Source: Aquatica leii
Lineage: Eukaryota > Arthropoda > Insecta > Coleoptera > Lampyridae
Direction: 5' to 3'
DNA length: 64,000 nt
Assembly: GCA_035610365.1 (NCBI GenBank)
Contig: CM069432.1
Coordinates: 110,317,529 to 110,381,528 of the forward strand
Below are positions 33,862 through 44,565 of the stretch, piece by piece. A program made the translations under genes and the position numbers. Each line of letters starts with the position of its first letter. The first letter of the stretch is position 1. Below the pieces are notes generated by a model that saw only the letters and a program-made list of their open reading frames with translations, searched no databases and was not told where the DNA came from.

Positions 33862-34319
33862 TGAAACGTTCGAGAAATTACTTGCAAATGCAAGAGCCTT
33901 CTAGAAGCTGTTATCTATTTTCTAGAAGTTATAGCGAAAAGTAGGGAACGATCGAGAAGGATTGCCGTATGTCTATATATAGCGACGAGACAGATCGTAG
34001 GTCAGTTATTGCTGGAATGCGATTGCAGCAGTGTTAAGAAGATTATCAAGTGGAAATAAATCGTTAGCACGCGTATATGTCTACATAAATATACCGAGAA
34101 TAATCGTGTACGTGATTATTAGTGTAAACAAGTGTCAGGCTATCCGAGGACGTTATCTTATCTTCTTGTAAGTGATATAAATTATAGTGTAAGTGTTTTC
34201 ATTAAATATTATTAGATTTTATTAGTTCGGTTAATTTAAAAGTGTACATATTTCTAGAATAAGTAAACGTATTTTTAGTCGTTTAAATAAATTAGTTCTT
34301 AATAACAAAATACGCAACA
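33862..34319 (+). repeat. 5' LTR of the Ty3/gypsy element (458 bp)
   Basis: Starts TGAAACGTTCGAG and ends TACGCAACA. It is 15 bp longer than the 3' LTR, through a 9 bp block CTATATATA near 33973, a 4 bp block near 33998 and a TA near 34062. Its TG...CA termini and flanking ATAA duplication define it exactly. Confidence 0.95.
33974..34006 (+). promoter_or_regulatory. LTR core promoter: TATA box and initiator
   Basis: TATATATA at 33974-33981 is followed by GTCAGTT with its A at 34004, which puts the first T of the TATA at -30 from an arthropod-type TCAGT initiator. This is ideal spacing for transcription start of the element RNA. The 3' LTR lacks the TATA block. Confidence 0.6.
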
Positions 34320-34320
34320 G

Positions 34321-34336
34321 TGGCGTCAGTGTGGGA
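34321..34336 (+). promoter_or_regulatory. Primer-binding site for minus-strand DNA synthesis
   Basis: TGGCGTCAGTGTGGGA begins one base after the 5' LTR; TGG at this point matches the CCA end of a tRNA. I cannot assign which tRNA without a tRNA set. Confidence 0.7.
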
Positions 34337-34628
34337 TATCGTTCGCGAATTTTAGTGTAAATATCATTAAGAAATATCGCTCCCGTAATAAAAACTTTGA
34401 TTACGTAAATAACTGTTAGGTTCGCGATACGCATGTTTATTTATAAAGTATAAAATAGTGTTTATTAAACTTTTTCTTTAACAAGTGCGTGATTGCGATA
34501 TTGATTCGTTTCCGTACACTAGTGGTTTAATATTAATAAGTGGATAGTTATTAAATTTTGTGTTATATAAAAACTACATTTTAAAAAGTAGTGTATTTAA
34601 ACTTTATATTCGTGTTATATTTAAATTT

Positions 34629-35102
34629 ATGCCGGTGACGCGTTCGCAAGCAGTTAAAATGGATGCAAAGTTATTTGAATTTCTTGAATCAATCAAAAAT
34701 GGTCAGGAATCGATGAATAGAAAAATGGAAGAAAAGTTTCACGAAAATTCGCAGAAAATGGAAGAAAATTCTCAGAAAATGAAAGAAAATTCTAGAAAAA
34801 TGGAAGAAAAGTTGTTGGAAAATTCTAGAAGTTTAAAAGAAGAAATACGAACGAGCATAGAAAATCAAATCAAAATTGTTCAAGAGGAAACCCAAGCAGA
34901 CATGTTAAACTTAAAAGAAGAAATTTGCGATTCTGTGAATGACATAATAGAAGAAGTACAAGACAAACTAGAAGAGAAGTTAAAAGAAAATTCAAGAACC
35001 ATAAAAAACAAACTAGAGAAAAAATTGAGAGAAAGAATACAACTGCTTGAAGAAAGAATGCCCCAAATGAATTGTCACGGTGAAGGAAGCGTCACGAGTT
35101 AA
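34629..35102 (+). CDS. N-terminal coiled-coil part of gag
   Basis: From MPVTRSQAVKMDAKLFEF the frame runs 157 codons to a TAA at 35100-35102. The middle is a long charged helix with imperfect 7-residue multiples (KMEEKFHENSQ, KMEENSQ, KMKENSRKMEEK), very likely a coiled coil for particle assembly. The next ATG (35112, MDHREENTHKF) lies in the same frame, and the intervening codons are open apart from the stop. I infer that this was the N-terminus of a single gag-pol polyprotein and that TAA is a later nonsense change, though expression as a separate small protein cannot be excluded. A 310 bp leader separates it from the LTR. Confidence 0.7.
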   Translation: MPVTRSQAVKMDAKLFEFLESIKNGQESMNRKMEEKFHENSQKMEENSQKMKENSRKMEEKLLENSRSLKEEIRTSIENQIKIVQEETQADMLNLKEEICDSVNDIIEEVQDKLEEKLKENSRTIKNKLEKKLRERIQLLEERMPQMNCHGEGSVTS

Positions 35103-35111
35103 GATTTAATA

Positions 35112-38100
35112 ATGGATCATCGAGAAGAAAACACTCACAAGTTCAAAGTTGTACCACCGAATTTTGATGGTAAAGTTCCATGGTCAACCTACTACAAGCA
35201 GTTTGAAGCCGCAGCTACTGCTAATGGTTGGAGCAACAAGCAGAAAGCGACGTCTTTGATAGTGTCCTTACGTGGAGAAGCGCTTGAAATTTTACAAACT
35301 GTTCCGGACCATCTGCAAGAAAATTACGAATTCTTATCACGATTAGAAATGAGATACGGAGATGCCCATCTTCAACAAGTCTATCAAGCTCAAATGAAAA
35401 GTCGGGTTCAGAAAGCTGCCGAAAGTCTTCAAGAGTTTGAGGCTGACATCGCTAGATTAACACGGCTTGCGTATCCTACAGCACCAGATACCTTCCTGGA
35501 GCAGTTAGCTATTCAAACTTTTGTAGATGGCCTCCGAGACAACGAAACGCAGCAGACTCTCCGGTTAGCTCGACCGAAGACATTGGATGACGCTTTGGTG
35601 CATGCTTTGGAGTTTGAAGCAGCAAAACAAGCATCACAACCAGATGGTCATAGACTCTGCTGTGCTACAGAAGTACCCGAGCAGACACTGGAAAGCATCG
35701 AGGAGATAGCGCGACGAATACTTCGGGAAAGAGGAGTGACAGCTTTGAACTGCGATGAAATAGGCCATGTACGACGGCATCGTACTAAACCTAAGAAGAG
35801 GACAAGAAGAGCGCTCGATAATTTGGAACAAGGCGAGCAAAAGAAACAAAAAGTAATCTCATCTAGTCAGACTCCGGAGATTACAATCCAAATGGCATCG
35901 CCTAAAGAGCAATTGCATAGCATTTATCTCGATGGCAAGATCAATGGGAGAAGCGTTCAGTTACTGGTTGACACGGGAGCGACAAAGACCATCATTCGTC
36001 CTGACATCTTATTGGAAAACGAGAAGACATCACCAGTAACAGTACGACTTCAAACGGCGACGGGCGACGAAATACCTACTCACGGACAAATCAAAGTAAC
36101 CATTGGTTTGGGAAATGGAGTACTCGACCATCAAGTACTGGTAGCCGACATCACGGAAGAAGTTATCCTGGGAATGGACGTGATAAAAAAGTACGGGTTC
36201 CATTTGGATATGAAGAACGATGTCCTGAAGATCGACAATGAAGAAATTCCTTTTCATTCGTCAGAGAAGGCAGCCGTGCGAGTCTTATTGAGTGAAGACG
36301 TGACTTTGCCTGCAAGGACTGAAAGTGTGGTGATGGCACGCCTTGATGGAAGTCTCCGGGAAGGTTACATACGCGCGATTAAACCAATAGAGGACGGCTT
36401 AGTTGAAAAGGGACTACTCGTTGGCAGAACTTTAGTACGAGTAAAGAACACGATGCCAGTAAGGATCTTAAACATCAATTCAGATCCTGTAACGTTGAAA
36501 AAGAAGACCGTGGTAGGCCAATGCACGCCAGTATCACAAATTGTGAGATGCGTGAGGTCGAACGAAAATACGTCGCCGAAAAAGTGTCCACAACATCTAT
36601 TGGACATTCTTACCACCAAATGCCAAAACCTCAGCCAAGACCAGCTGGCTAAAGTTAAAGTGTTGATCCAAGAGTACCAAGATGTGTTCGCGCTGGAGAG
36701 TGGTTCCAAAGGAAGAACTAACGTGGTGAAACATAAAATTAATACCGGAGACGCTCGGCCGATACGACAACATCTACGCAGACTTCCTTTGGCGAAAAGA
36801 GAAGAAGCCGAACAAATAATTACGGATATGGAGAGAGAAGGCGTGATTGAACCTTCAAGTAGCCCATGGGCATCCCCAGTGGTACTCGTAAAGAAGAAGG
36901 ATGGATCAACGAAGTTTTGCGTAGACTACAGGCAGCTAAACGACGTGACCAAAAAGGACAGCTACCCTTTACCCAAAATTGACGATACGCTAGACACCCT
37001 GTCAGGATCCCAGTGGTTTTCTACGTTAGATTTAAAGAGTGGATACTGGCAGGTGGAATTAGAACCCTAGGATCGTGAAAAAACAGCTTTTACGATCGGA
37101 ACTGGTTTGTGGCAGTTCACTGTAATGACCTTCGGCCTGTGTAACGCTCCTGCAACGTTTGAGCGTTTAATGGAGACCATCTTGCGCGGATTGTCTTCGA
37201 AGACGTGCTTGGTTTACCTGGACGACGTGATCGTGGTTGGAAGGTCGTTTGAAGAGCACTTGAACAACTTGAAGGAAGTGTTCCAGCGATTACGTGGGGC
37301 TAACCTCAAACTGAGCCCAAAGAAGTGCCACGTATTTAAGAAGGAAGTCCAATACCTTGGCCACGTCGTATCTAGAGATGGAGTAAGGGCTGACCCAGAC
37401 AAAATCCGAGCAGTGCAAGCATGGCCAAGACCGATCGACAAACATCAGGTCCGAAGTTTCCTTGGGTTGTGCACTTATTATAGGAGATTTGTACCCGGAT
37501 TTGCCAATATTGCCAAACCATTGACAAAATTAACCGAAGAGAAAGCAGAATTTAGATGGAATGAAAACTGCGAAAATTCTTTTAATCAACTAAAACAAGC
37601 CCTAGTCACTTCGGCGATTTTGAGTTATCCAAGAGAAGATGGAAAGTTTATTTTGGATACTGACGCAAGTAATCTGGCCATAGGCGCGGTCCTTTCGCAA
37701 GTTCAAGATAAACAAGAAAAAGTTATCGCGTATTTTAGCAAGGTTTTGTCCAGTCCAGAAAGGAATTATTGCGTGACTAGGAGGGAGCTGTTAGCAGTCG
37801 TTAAGTTCATCGAACATTTCTACAAGTATTTGTATGGACAAAAATTTTTACTGAGAACAGACCACGCCGCTTTAAAATGGTTTCTGCAGTTCCGTAACCC
37901 AGAAGGACAAGTGGCAAGATGGATCGAGAGAGTGCAAGAGTATGACTATGACACAGAACACCGTGCCGGAAGCAGTCATCGAAACGCTGATGCCTTGTCC
38001 AGAAGACCATGTCAGGCGGACTGCAGCCATTGTTCGCGACTGGAAGAAAAAGTCGAATGTCTCCGGAGAACTGCTATGGTTGATGATGAGTGGGAACCTG

Positions 38101-39524
38101 AGCAGTTACGTCGCGAACAAGAAGACGATCCTGAAATAAGACAACTCTTCGACTGGAAAGAAAGCGGTCGACGACCAACCTGGGAAGAAGTGAGTGCTTT
38201 GGGCAGAAATATCAAAGCGTACTGGGCGCAGTGGGACTCCTTGATAGTAGAAGACGGTCTTCTTAAGCGATCCCTAGAAAGTGCCGAGGGCACGGGAAAC
38301 AGACTACAGCTGGTAGTGCCGAAGAGCAGGGTGACAGAAGTGTTGAAGCATCTCCACGATGGGACATCAGGAGGACACTTTGGCGTTAAGAAGACGTTCG
38401 GTAAAGTGCGAGAACGATACTACTGGATGAACTGCAAAGAGGACGTCATGAAATGGTGCCGTAAATGCATAGTCTGCGCTTCAGGAAATGGTCCAGCGAG
38501 AAAGCGCAAAGCACCCATGAAACAATACAACGTAGGAAGCCCTTTGGAAAGAGTAGCGATTGACATCGCAGGGCCGTTCCCAGAATCCGATTCGGGAAAT
38601 AAATACATCCTGGTGGCGATGGATTATTTCACGAAATGGACGGAGGCTTACGCCATACCCAATCAGGAAGCAGCTACAGTCGCAGACGTATTAGTAAAGG
38701 AGTTTTTCTGCCGGTTTGGAGTTCCGTTGGAATTACACTCCGATCAAGGCCGCAATTTTGAGTCTGGGCTGTTTAAAGAAGTTTGCCGACTGTTAGGAAT
38801 TAAAAAGACTAGGACAACGCCTCTCCATCCTCAGTCTGATGGCATGGTTGAACGGACGAATCGAACAATGGGCAAGTACTTATCCAAGGTAGTGTCCGAA
38901 CACCAAAGGGACTGGGATCAGTACTTGCACCTTTTCTTAATGGCATACCAATCATCCGTTCACGAAAGCACAGGCCAAACACCATCCTGTGTCATGCTCG
39001 GTCGTGAGATAAGATTACCATGCGATCTTCAATTTGGGCGAAGACCGGAAGAAGAAGTTGCTGGAGAAGATTACGTCAGCAAGCTGGCCAAGAGGTTAGA
39101 CGAAGTACATGAAGAGGTCCGTAAAAACACACAAATTGCCAGCGACAGGATGAAAACAAGATATGACGTCAAGGCGCAAAATGGTGGGTTTCAACCTGGC
39201 GATATGGTCTGGTTGTATAACCCTCAAAGGAGACGTGGTTTGTCGCCGAAGCTGCAAAGGCAATGGGAGGGCCCCTATGAAGTCGTGCAGCGTATTAACG
39301 ACGTTATATACCGCATCCGAAAACCGCCCAGAGGCAAGCCAAAAATGGTCCACGTCGATCGTCTAGCCCCGTTTGCTGGCGATAACCACAATCCGCAAGT
39401 TCAAGTCCGAACCAGAGTAATAAGTAGCAGAACCAAGAATCCAATCGATGAAATGGAGTTCGAAAAGTTTATGAACTTATACGGAGGTTCTGGAAAAGCT
39501 AGGTTCGGAGTTACCACCGATTAA
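35112..39524 (+). pseudogene. Gag-pol polyprotein with one internal stop at 37068
   Basis: Gag (to about 35870): NFDGKVPWSTYYKQFEAA and LQEFEADIARLTRLAYP; the zinc knuckle is eroded, CDEIGH lacking the first and last Cys. Protease: LLVDTGATKTII (catalytic Asp codon at 35970) and VILGMDVI. RT: VDYRQLND, FSTLDLKSGYWQV, then in-frame TAG at 37068-37070, resuming DREKTAF, FGLCNAPATFERLM and the active site YLDDV at 37215-37229. RNase H: LDTDASNLAIGAVLSQ, and TDHAALKW. Integrase: zinc HHCC (HDGTSGGH ... CRKCIVC), core Asp-Asp-Glu in ERVAIDIAGPF, HSDQGRNF and DGMVERTNRTM; GPY/F module EGPYEVV and VHVDRLAPF. All catalytic residues I checked are kept, so one nonsense codon disables an otherwise complete pol. 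Confidence 0.93.
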
Positions 39525-39860
39525 CAACAAGACCTGTTCCAGACACAAAAAGATTACGCCATCGCACATTGCGTGAGCGAGGACCTTGACATGTTCAAAG
39601 GGGTTGCAGTCGTGTTTAAAAAGAAGTTTGGGCAGCTAGATGAATTACGAAGACAGCAACCGGCAGTCGGAAAAGTTTTAGGACTACGTGGTGACGGACG
39701 CTTCGTTTTCTATCTGGTCACCAAGAAATACTCACGTGTCAAGCCGTTATACAAAGATCTGTGGCGAACATTATGGAGTCTCAAGAGACAAATGGAGTTC
39801 CATCATGTTAAGAAATTGGCAGTACCCAAGCTTGGTTGTGGCTTAGATCAACTGAATTAG
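39525..39860 (+). CDS. OARD1/TARG1-like macro domain in the retrotransposon
   Basis: The stretch is open in the pol frame immediately after the pol TAA (39522-39524). It begins QQDLFQTQKDYAIAHCVSED, continues GVAVVFKKKFGQLDELRRQQ, FYLVTKKYSRVKPLYKDLW and ends KKLAVPKLGCGLDQLN before TAG at 39858. The order DLF, AHC(V/I)S, FKKKFG, YL(V/I)TKK, (M/V)P(R/K)(I/L)GCGLD is that of the OARD1/TARG1 branch of macro domains, which remove ADP-ribose from acidic side chains and cleave O-acetyl-ADP-ribose. The catalytic Lys of the TKK box and the Asp of GCGLD are both retained. The diphosphate loop reads FKG where the family has GAG. After the TAG the next residues still fit the family, so the stop probably replaced a Trp codon (TGG to TAG). 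Confidence 0.82.
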   Translation, partial: QQDLFQTQKDYAIAHCVSEDLDMFKGVAVVFKKKFGQLDELRRQQPAVGKVLGLRGDGRFVFYLVTKKYSRVKPLYKDLWRTLWSLKRQMEFHHVKKLAVPKLGCGLDQLN

Positions 39861-40145
39861 AGGACAGTTCGAAACCAACAAGTGTTGGTCTGTAGTTACC
39901 AACCGAGGAGAGTATTGGGTCAGGAAAAGTCCATTGACTGTTACTTTTATGGTCAAGGAAGTTGCCGAAATGGAGGAAACTGCCGCTATCGCCACGATCC
40001 CTTTTACCGGTGTCGCATCCAGTCTCCTGTTCTGGGACAGAACAGTCCTAAGAAGGGGGCAGTGAAACGTTCGAGAAATTACTTGCAAATGCAAGAGCCT
40101 TTTAGAAGCTGTTATCTATTTTCTAGAAGTTATAGCGAAAAGTAG
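39861..40145 (+). CDS. CCCH zinc finger tail, same frame, running into the 3' LTR
   Basis: Continuing in the same frame after TAG 39858-39860, the first part finishes the macro-like fold (VLVCSYQPRR), then CYFYGQGSCRNGGNCRYRH gives C-x7-C-x5-C-x3-H, the CCCH zinc-finger pattern usual in RNA-binding proteins. The tail is basic and the frame enters the 3' LTR at 40063, ending TAG at 40143-40145. Reading from the first Met would start at 39882. I infer that macro domain and CCCH finger were the C-terminal end of the pol polyprotein. RNA binding would make sense for an element protein, but this is speculation. Confidence 0.72.
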   Translation, partial: RTVRNQQVLVCSYQPRRVLGQEKSIDCYFYGQGSCRNGGNCRYRHDPFYRCRIQSPVLGQNSPKKGAVKRSRNYLQMQEPFRSCYLFSRSYSEK

Positions 40146-40505
40146 GGAACGATCGAGAAGGATTGCCGTATGTGCGACGAGACAGATCGTCAGTTATTGC
40201 TGGAATGCGATTGCAGCAGTGTTAAGAAGATTATCAAGTGGAAATAAATCGTTAGCACGCGTATGTCTACATAAATATACCGAGAATAATCGTGTACGTG
40301 ATTATTAGTGTAAACAAGTGTCAGGCTATCCGAGGACGTTATTTTATCTTCTTGTAAGTGATATAAATTATAGTGTAAGTGTTTTCATTAAATATTATTA
40401 GATTTTATTAGTTCGGTTAATTTAAAAGTGTACATATTTCTAGAATAAGTAAACGTATTTTTAGTCGTTTAAATAAATTAGTTCTTAATAACAAAATACG
40501 CAACA
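40063..40505 (+). repeat. 3' LTR of the Ty3/gypsy element (443 bp)
   Basis: Starts TGAAACGTTCGAG just after the polypurine tract and ends ACGCAACA. It lacks the 9 bp CTATATATA block present in the 5' LTR, so it has no TATA box at the matching place. Confidence 0.95.
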
Positions 40506-40509
40506 ATAA

Positions 40510-41452
40510 TTTATTTTTTTACAAGACTTTTATGGGATGGCTTTTGTTATTTGAAATGTATAAAAAATATGTTAAGTACATAATAGTGATAATTTGAAGT
40601 TATCAGGTAACCTATGCTAGAAATTGGTTAATTGTTTATAACGTTTATATTGTGATAGTAACCTGTAACAAGTGCGATGTACGTGTTCCAAGGCTATAAA
40701 CTACCTTTGCAAAAGAAACTGTTTAAAAAAGCTTGAAAACTTTGAAAAGCTGTAAAGTCAAGCCAAATCTGTATCCATAAACATTAAGCTAAGTCACTTT
40801 CAAGCCCAAATCAAGATTTTTAACATAGACTTAAGTCAATACATTGATCTGACAGCTAGTACTACCAACTTTATTATTACACACACAAAAATTACTATAG
40901 GGTATCCAAAAACACGTCATTAATTGTGTACAAATATTGTAATTTTTTGTTTATTTAAAAACTTCATGAGCTTGTATTTAAATAAATATAACAATTGCAT
41001 AAAAAGTTGGCAGTAGTTATGTAAAATCTTAATCTTTCGCGGTTATGTTGATGATTATAAGCAACTTTCGGCTTAGACCGCGTCGTAGTTAACTAAGCCA
41101 AAAGTCGCTTTTAACCAGTAGTTATATAATAAATATTCTGGATCACTCAAGTAAGATCGGTGATAGATCGTGAAATTTCGTTGAAGTGTTTTTGTATCGG
41201 TTATGCTTAAGTGGCATTCGGATTTGGTCAGTCAGGTAAATCACAATGGTGGTGGGGAAATTGTAAAATATCGTAGGAGTCGTTTCGTTTCGGGTATGTT
41301 TGGATCTAAATTAGTCGGGGAAAATCGTAGTGGTAGTGGGTGTTTTTAGTGGGGATGCTATTGTGTATGCATATAAAGGTAATATTTGTGAAGATTTAAT
41401 ATTAGTTTCTTAACAAATCTCATTTGTTTTAATAAATTAAACGAAAATTAAG
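40510..41452. other. Intergenic DNA, repeat fragments only
   Basis: 40730-40770 resembles the AAGCCAAGCC/GCTTGAAA repeat of 31140-31260. 41055-41110 holds a short palindrome (GCGACTTTTGGC-type arms, GGCTTAGACC against CTAAGCC). Nothing coding is supported before 41453. Confidence 0.35.
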
Positions 41453-41641
41453 ATGGAATCATTTTGTGCAAACTTGAACGAGACGTCTCATTTGGTCCCT
41501 TATGTGAGTGCAAGAAGTCTAGCAATAAATGAGCAGTATAAAATTAAGTGTTTTAGTAAAATCGATGATAAATTTGGGGAGCAAGTGATTGTAGAATGTG
41601 GTGAATTTAAAATACCTCTACCACAAAGATTGAAGACATAA
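41453..41641 (+). CDS. Small unrecognised ORF, possibly mobile-element derived
   Basis: The ORF has 62 codons and starts MESFCANLNETSHLVPYVSA. Composition is mixed and protein-like (KIKCFSKIDDKFGEQVIVEC, FKIPLPQRLKT), unlike the low-complexity frames around it. The frame after the stop continues with a plausible extension only after frame changes, which hints at a truncated longer protein. Its style resembles small proteins encoded by Polinton-like insect elements, and decayed Polinton sequence lies 8 kb downstream, but I cannot identify the family with confidence. Confidence 0.3.
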   Translation: MESFCANLNETSHLVPYVSARSLAINEQYKIKCFSKIDDKFGEQVIVECGEFKIPLPQRLKT

Positions 41642-42960
41642 ACAAAACTAATAGCGTGATTAGTTCGGGAAAAAACATCTATCTTGTTAGCCGAGAGGCT
41701 GTTGGCGAAACAAAAACATTGAATTTGTTCCAGAGTGAAAAATGAATCAAAATGAAGTGCGTATAAAAAAAATTTCTAAAAAAAGGTTAAAATTATATTT
41801 AAAAGAAATAGGAAAGTTATCAACTAAAATTAAAATGTATGAAATCACTAGGAATCAATACAAACGCAATGGAAAAAAGTAAAATAAATAAGTAGCTAAC
41901 ACGAGTATTAAACTTAGCTATAAATTTTAACGTTTTGATAAATATATAAATACACTAGTTTATTTACACGGTTTAAAAAGCTTCCAACTGCTCCTAAGTC
42001 AATATGCCTACAGTTGTAAGATTTGTCTGTCCAAAATGTAATTAGAAGACGAACATAGAAGGTACTCGTTCTATAATATGTTCCGTTTATGAAATAATTA
42101 AAGGTCAAGGAAGTAAAAATGTTTCTGTAAATTAAGTATATAAAAAAAGTTAAAAGGCAAAACAAACGATTTGTAAATAAAAATTATTTTAAAGATGTTT
42201 GCAAAAACCAACAATAATGAACAAAAATATTTCCAAACGGTGATGATGAATAACATTAAATAATGCTTTGTAATGCATCAAATGTTTTACATTTATACCA
42301 AATGTTTTCAAAGTTTTATTCCTCTTTATATTTTAATTTGTAATTTTAAATAAATTATTTTTATTTGTGCATATTTTTTTAATTTTAAACGATAAATGTT
42401 ACTGTATGAATTCATATAATAAACAATATAAAAAATTACTTTAAACTAAAAGACTCTTAAATTGTGTTAATTTAGAATATTTAATAAACTTATTATTATC
42501 AATGTTAAGAAATTATACAGTTTTGTTTGAAAGAATAAGATAATAAATAAAAATTAGTTTTTTTATTATTTTTGTAAACAATAAAATTTTAAAACTATTC
42601 TAAACTGTGTACTAGCCCTCGGTGTCTATTTATTTTTTCCGGTGCTTTGGGTAGCTAAGTGGAGACTTTAGTAAATAATTGTTTACGCAAAATAATACAT
42701 ATACTTGTTATAAAAAGAATACAAAATAAATATTAATACCCAACGAATAAAATAAAATAAAATAATTAACAAAATATTTCGTAATAGTAACAAAATAAAA
42801 ACGACTTCTGGTCTGGTTGGTGACCCCTGTATATAATTATTCGGACGGGAAAGCCCACCATCTATCGGCGGTTACGGTACCTCGGTTATCAGTCCTACAA
42901 CAAAATTATTAATATGGCTTATTTCGTTACCTTAATAAATTATTGGTTTATGGTTAATGC
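41642..42960. other. AT-rich intergenic region, no gene seen
   Basis: Contains a short (AATAA)n/(AAAAT)n tract around 42745-42770 and otherwise unremarkable AT-rich sequence; the minus-strand open frame at 41914-42165 is not supported by any motif. Confidence 0.4.
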
Positions 42961-42964
42961 TCGG

Positions 42965-43676
42965 CTAAAATTCTAGTTCTTTTTTGCGAACTAGTTCACC
43001 AGGTCTCGTTCAACAAACTAAACTAGTTCAATGTACTAGTTCTTTAGTACATTTAGGACAACGCATCAAAGGATTCACAAAACAGTTTGTGGTGCAGATT
43101 TGCATTTAACTCTGGTGTTTTGTTCAGTTTTCAAGTAGGGGACCAACGCGCGATGCATCGGTATGCTTGCAAATAATAAATTAAAAACTGAAAAGCGGTT
43201 TCAAATTCACAATTTTATTCAAAATTGGTGTAATCTTATTTAGCAAGTCTAGTTAAAAAGTTTTAATTGAACGGAAGACCGATTTTCTAATTTCTTTTGT
43301 AGACACCTTTAGAAAAATATTAATAGCAACTGCAAAACACGATAAAACAGTTATATGAACACTTAATAGTATCGATTACGCAAGATACAAACAAATTTGA
43401 ATTGAATACAATAATCATAGTAATCAAAGTAACTAATATAAAAAACGTAATAATAATCGAGATAAATACTGTGGGAAAAAACCTTGTAGCCAATTTAGTC
43501 TAGAAGAAAAAATTTTATTAACGTTATCAAAATTAAATGACTAATACAAGATTTGCAAAGAGCAAACGTATTAAAGAATGTACTAGTTTACTTTATAATA
43601 GAGAACTAGTACATTTAGTTCACTGAAAAGACCAGTTCAATTGAACTAGTTTGTTCAGGAACTACACATCACTAGT
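42965..43676. repeat. hAT-like non-autonomous element with GAACTAGTTC subterminal repeats
   Basis: Repeated GAACTAGTTCA, ACTAGTTC and AGTACATTTAG motifs occur at both sides (42975-43065 and 43590-43665), the right ones in inverse orientation, and the right end closes with GGAACTACACATCACTAGTG, reminiscent of hAT termini. The left terminus is eroded and no 8 bp target duplication was fixed. Confidence 0.4.
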
Positions 43677-44565
43677 GCACGGGGTGGTTACAAACAACTT
43701 TTAATTGAGTGGACGGTGAGCGGACCACAAAATCAAATTAAAAACTTTGTTTAATTAAAAATTCAAGGTCAACAACGTTAAATTCGATTTTAAATAAAAA
43801 TGAATGAATACGGTGAACTCTGGAACGATTAACAGGTAAATTTCAGTAAATAATTAATAATCTGGTAAATATGATTCCACGGCGCGATACTAATTAAAGT
43901 TGTACGATAGCTGTTTGTTTGTAGCTCGTCCAGTTACATAAAGTTCTTGACAATGGTTCTTTTCTTTTAACTAAGCAAATCTTTGAGGCGGGGTTAACCA
44001 ACCACTAAAAGATAGATAGTATTAAACAAGAGCATTTATGTAACTACCAGGAAAGCGGATCAACTTAACTAGTGCTAATGCTCGAGCCAGAAGAATGTTT
44101 AACCTCCGGAGTATCAACACCTCCCACAGGAACAAACAGATACACGACTTTACAAATTTTGCACTTACTCTGAAGGATGTTCGAGACGGTTACAATGATT
44201 TCAATGAATGAACGATGAACGAATAAAGCAGGTCCAGGTGAATCGCAGCGTAGTCGGAGTAGTCCAGGTAATAGCGATCGTCAGCAAAACACAAATTCAC
44301 AATCAGGCTCGGGTTAGCAAGAAGGTTTCTTGGGAAGAAGTTTCTGGAAACGGATCTCGAAGGAGAAGTTCCTATCCAGAGCTCGCGTGGCCGCCTTTAT
44401 ACACTTCCTTGGTTTTGCTTGATCGCGTTCAATTTCTTTATATTTGTCTCTAATTCTAAAACTTGTCTCTTTGTCGCACTACAATTTTGTCACTGGCACT
44501 TAACTTAACTTTATTGTTTTTATCGACGTCTTTAATTTTACTTAGAAATTGTTTTTCAAACTAGT
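43677..44565. other. Moderately GC-rich spacer, function unknown
   Basis: A plus-strand frame at 44208-44453 has no recognisable domain, and its composition could equally be non-coding. No splice-linked exon was found. Confidence 0.35.

Larger units (their letters stand above)
33862..40505 (+). mobile_element. Ty3/gypsy retrotransposon with macro and CCCH modules, recently inserted
   Basis: The element is 6644 bp: 5' LTR 33862-34319, primer-binding site at 34321, gag, protease, RT, RNase H, integrase, macro domain, CCCH finger, polypurine tract AAGAAGGGGGCAG ending 40062, and 3' LTR 40063-40505. ATAA flanks both ends (33858-33861 and 40506-40509). Comparing the LTRs by eye shows two substitutions and three short indels in about 443 shared bases, so the insertion is recent. 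The whole internal region from the first Met at 34629 to the 3' LTR is one continuous frame broken by four stops: TAA 35100, TAG 37068, TAA 39522 and TAG 39858. No frameshift was found. Confidence 0.95.

Noticed and set aside
36030..39353. Minus-strand open frames within gypsy pol
   Set aside because: All are antisense shadows of well-supported pol domains.
40063..40145. CCCH frame end overlapping the 3' LTR as a separate gene
   Set aside because: It is simply the continuation of the pol-macro-CCCH frame into the LTR until the first stop.
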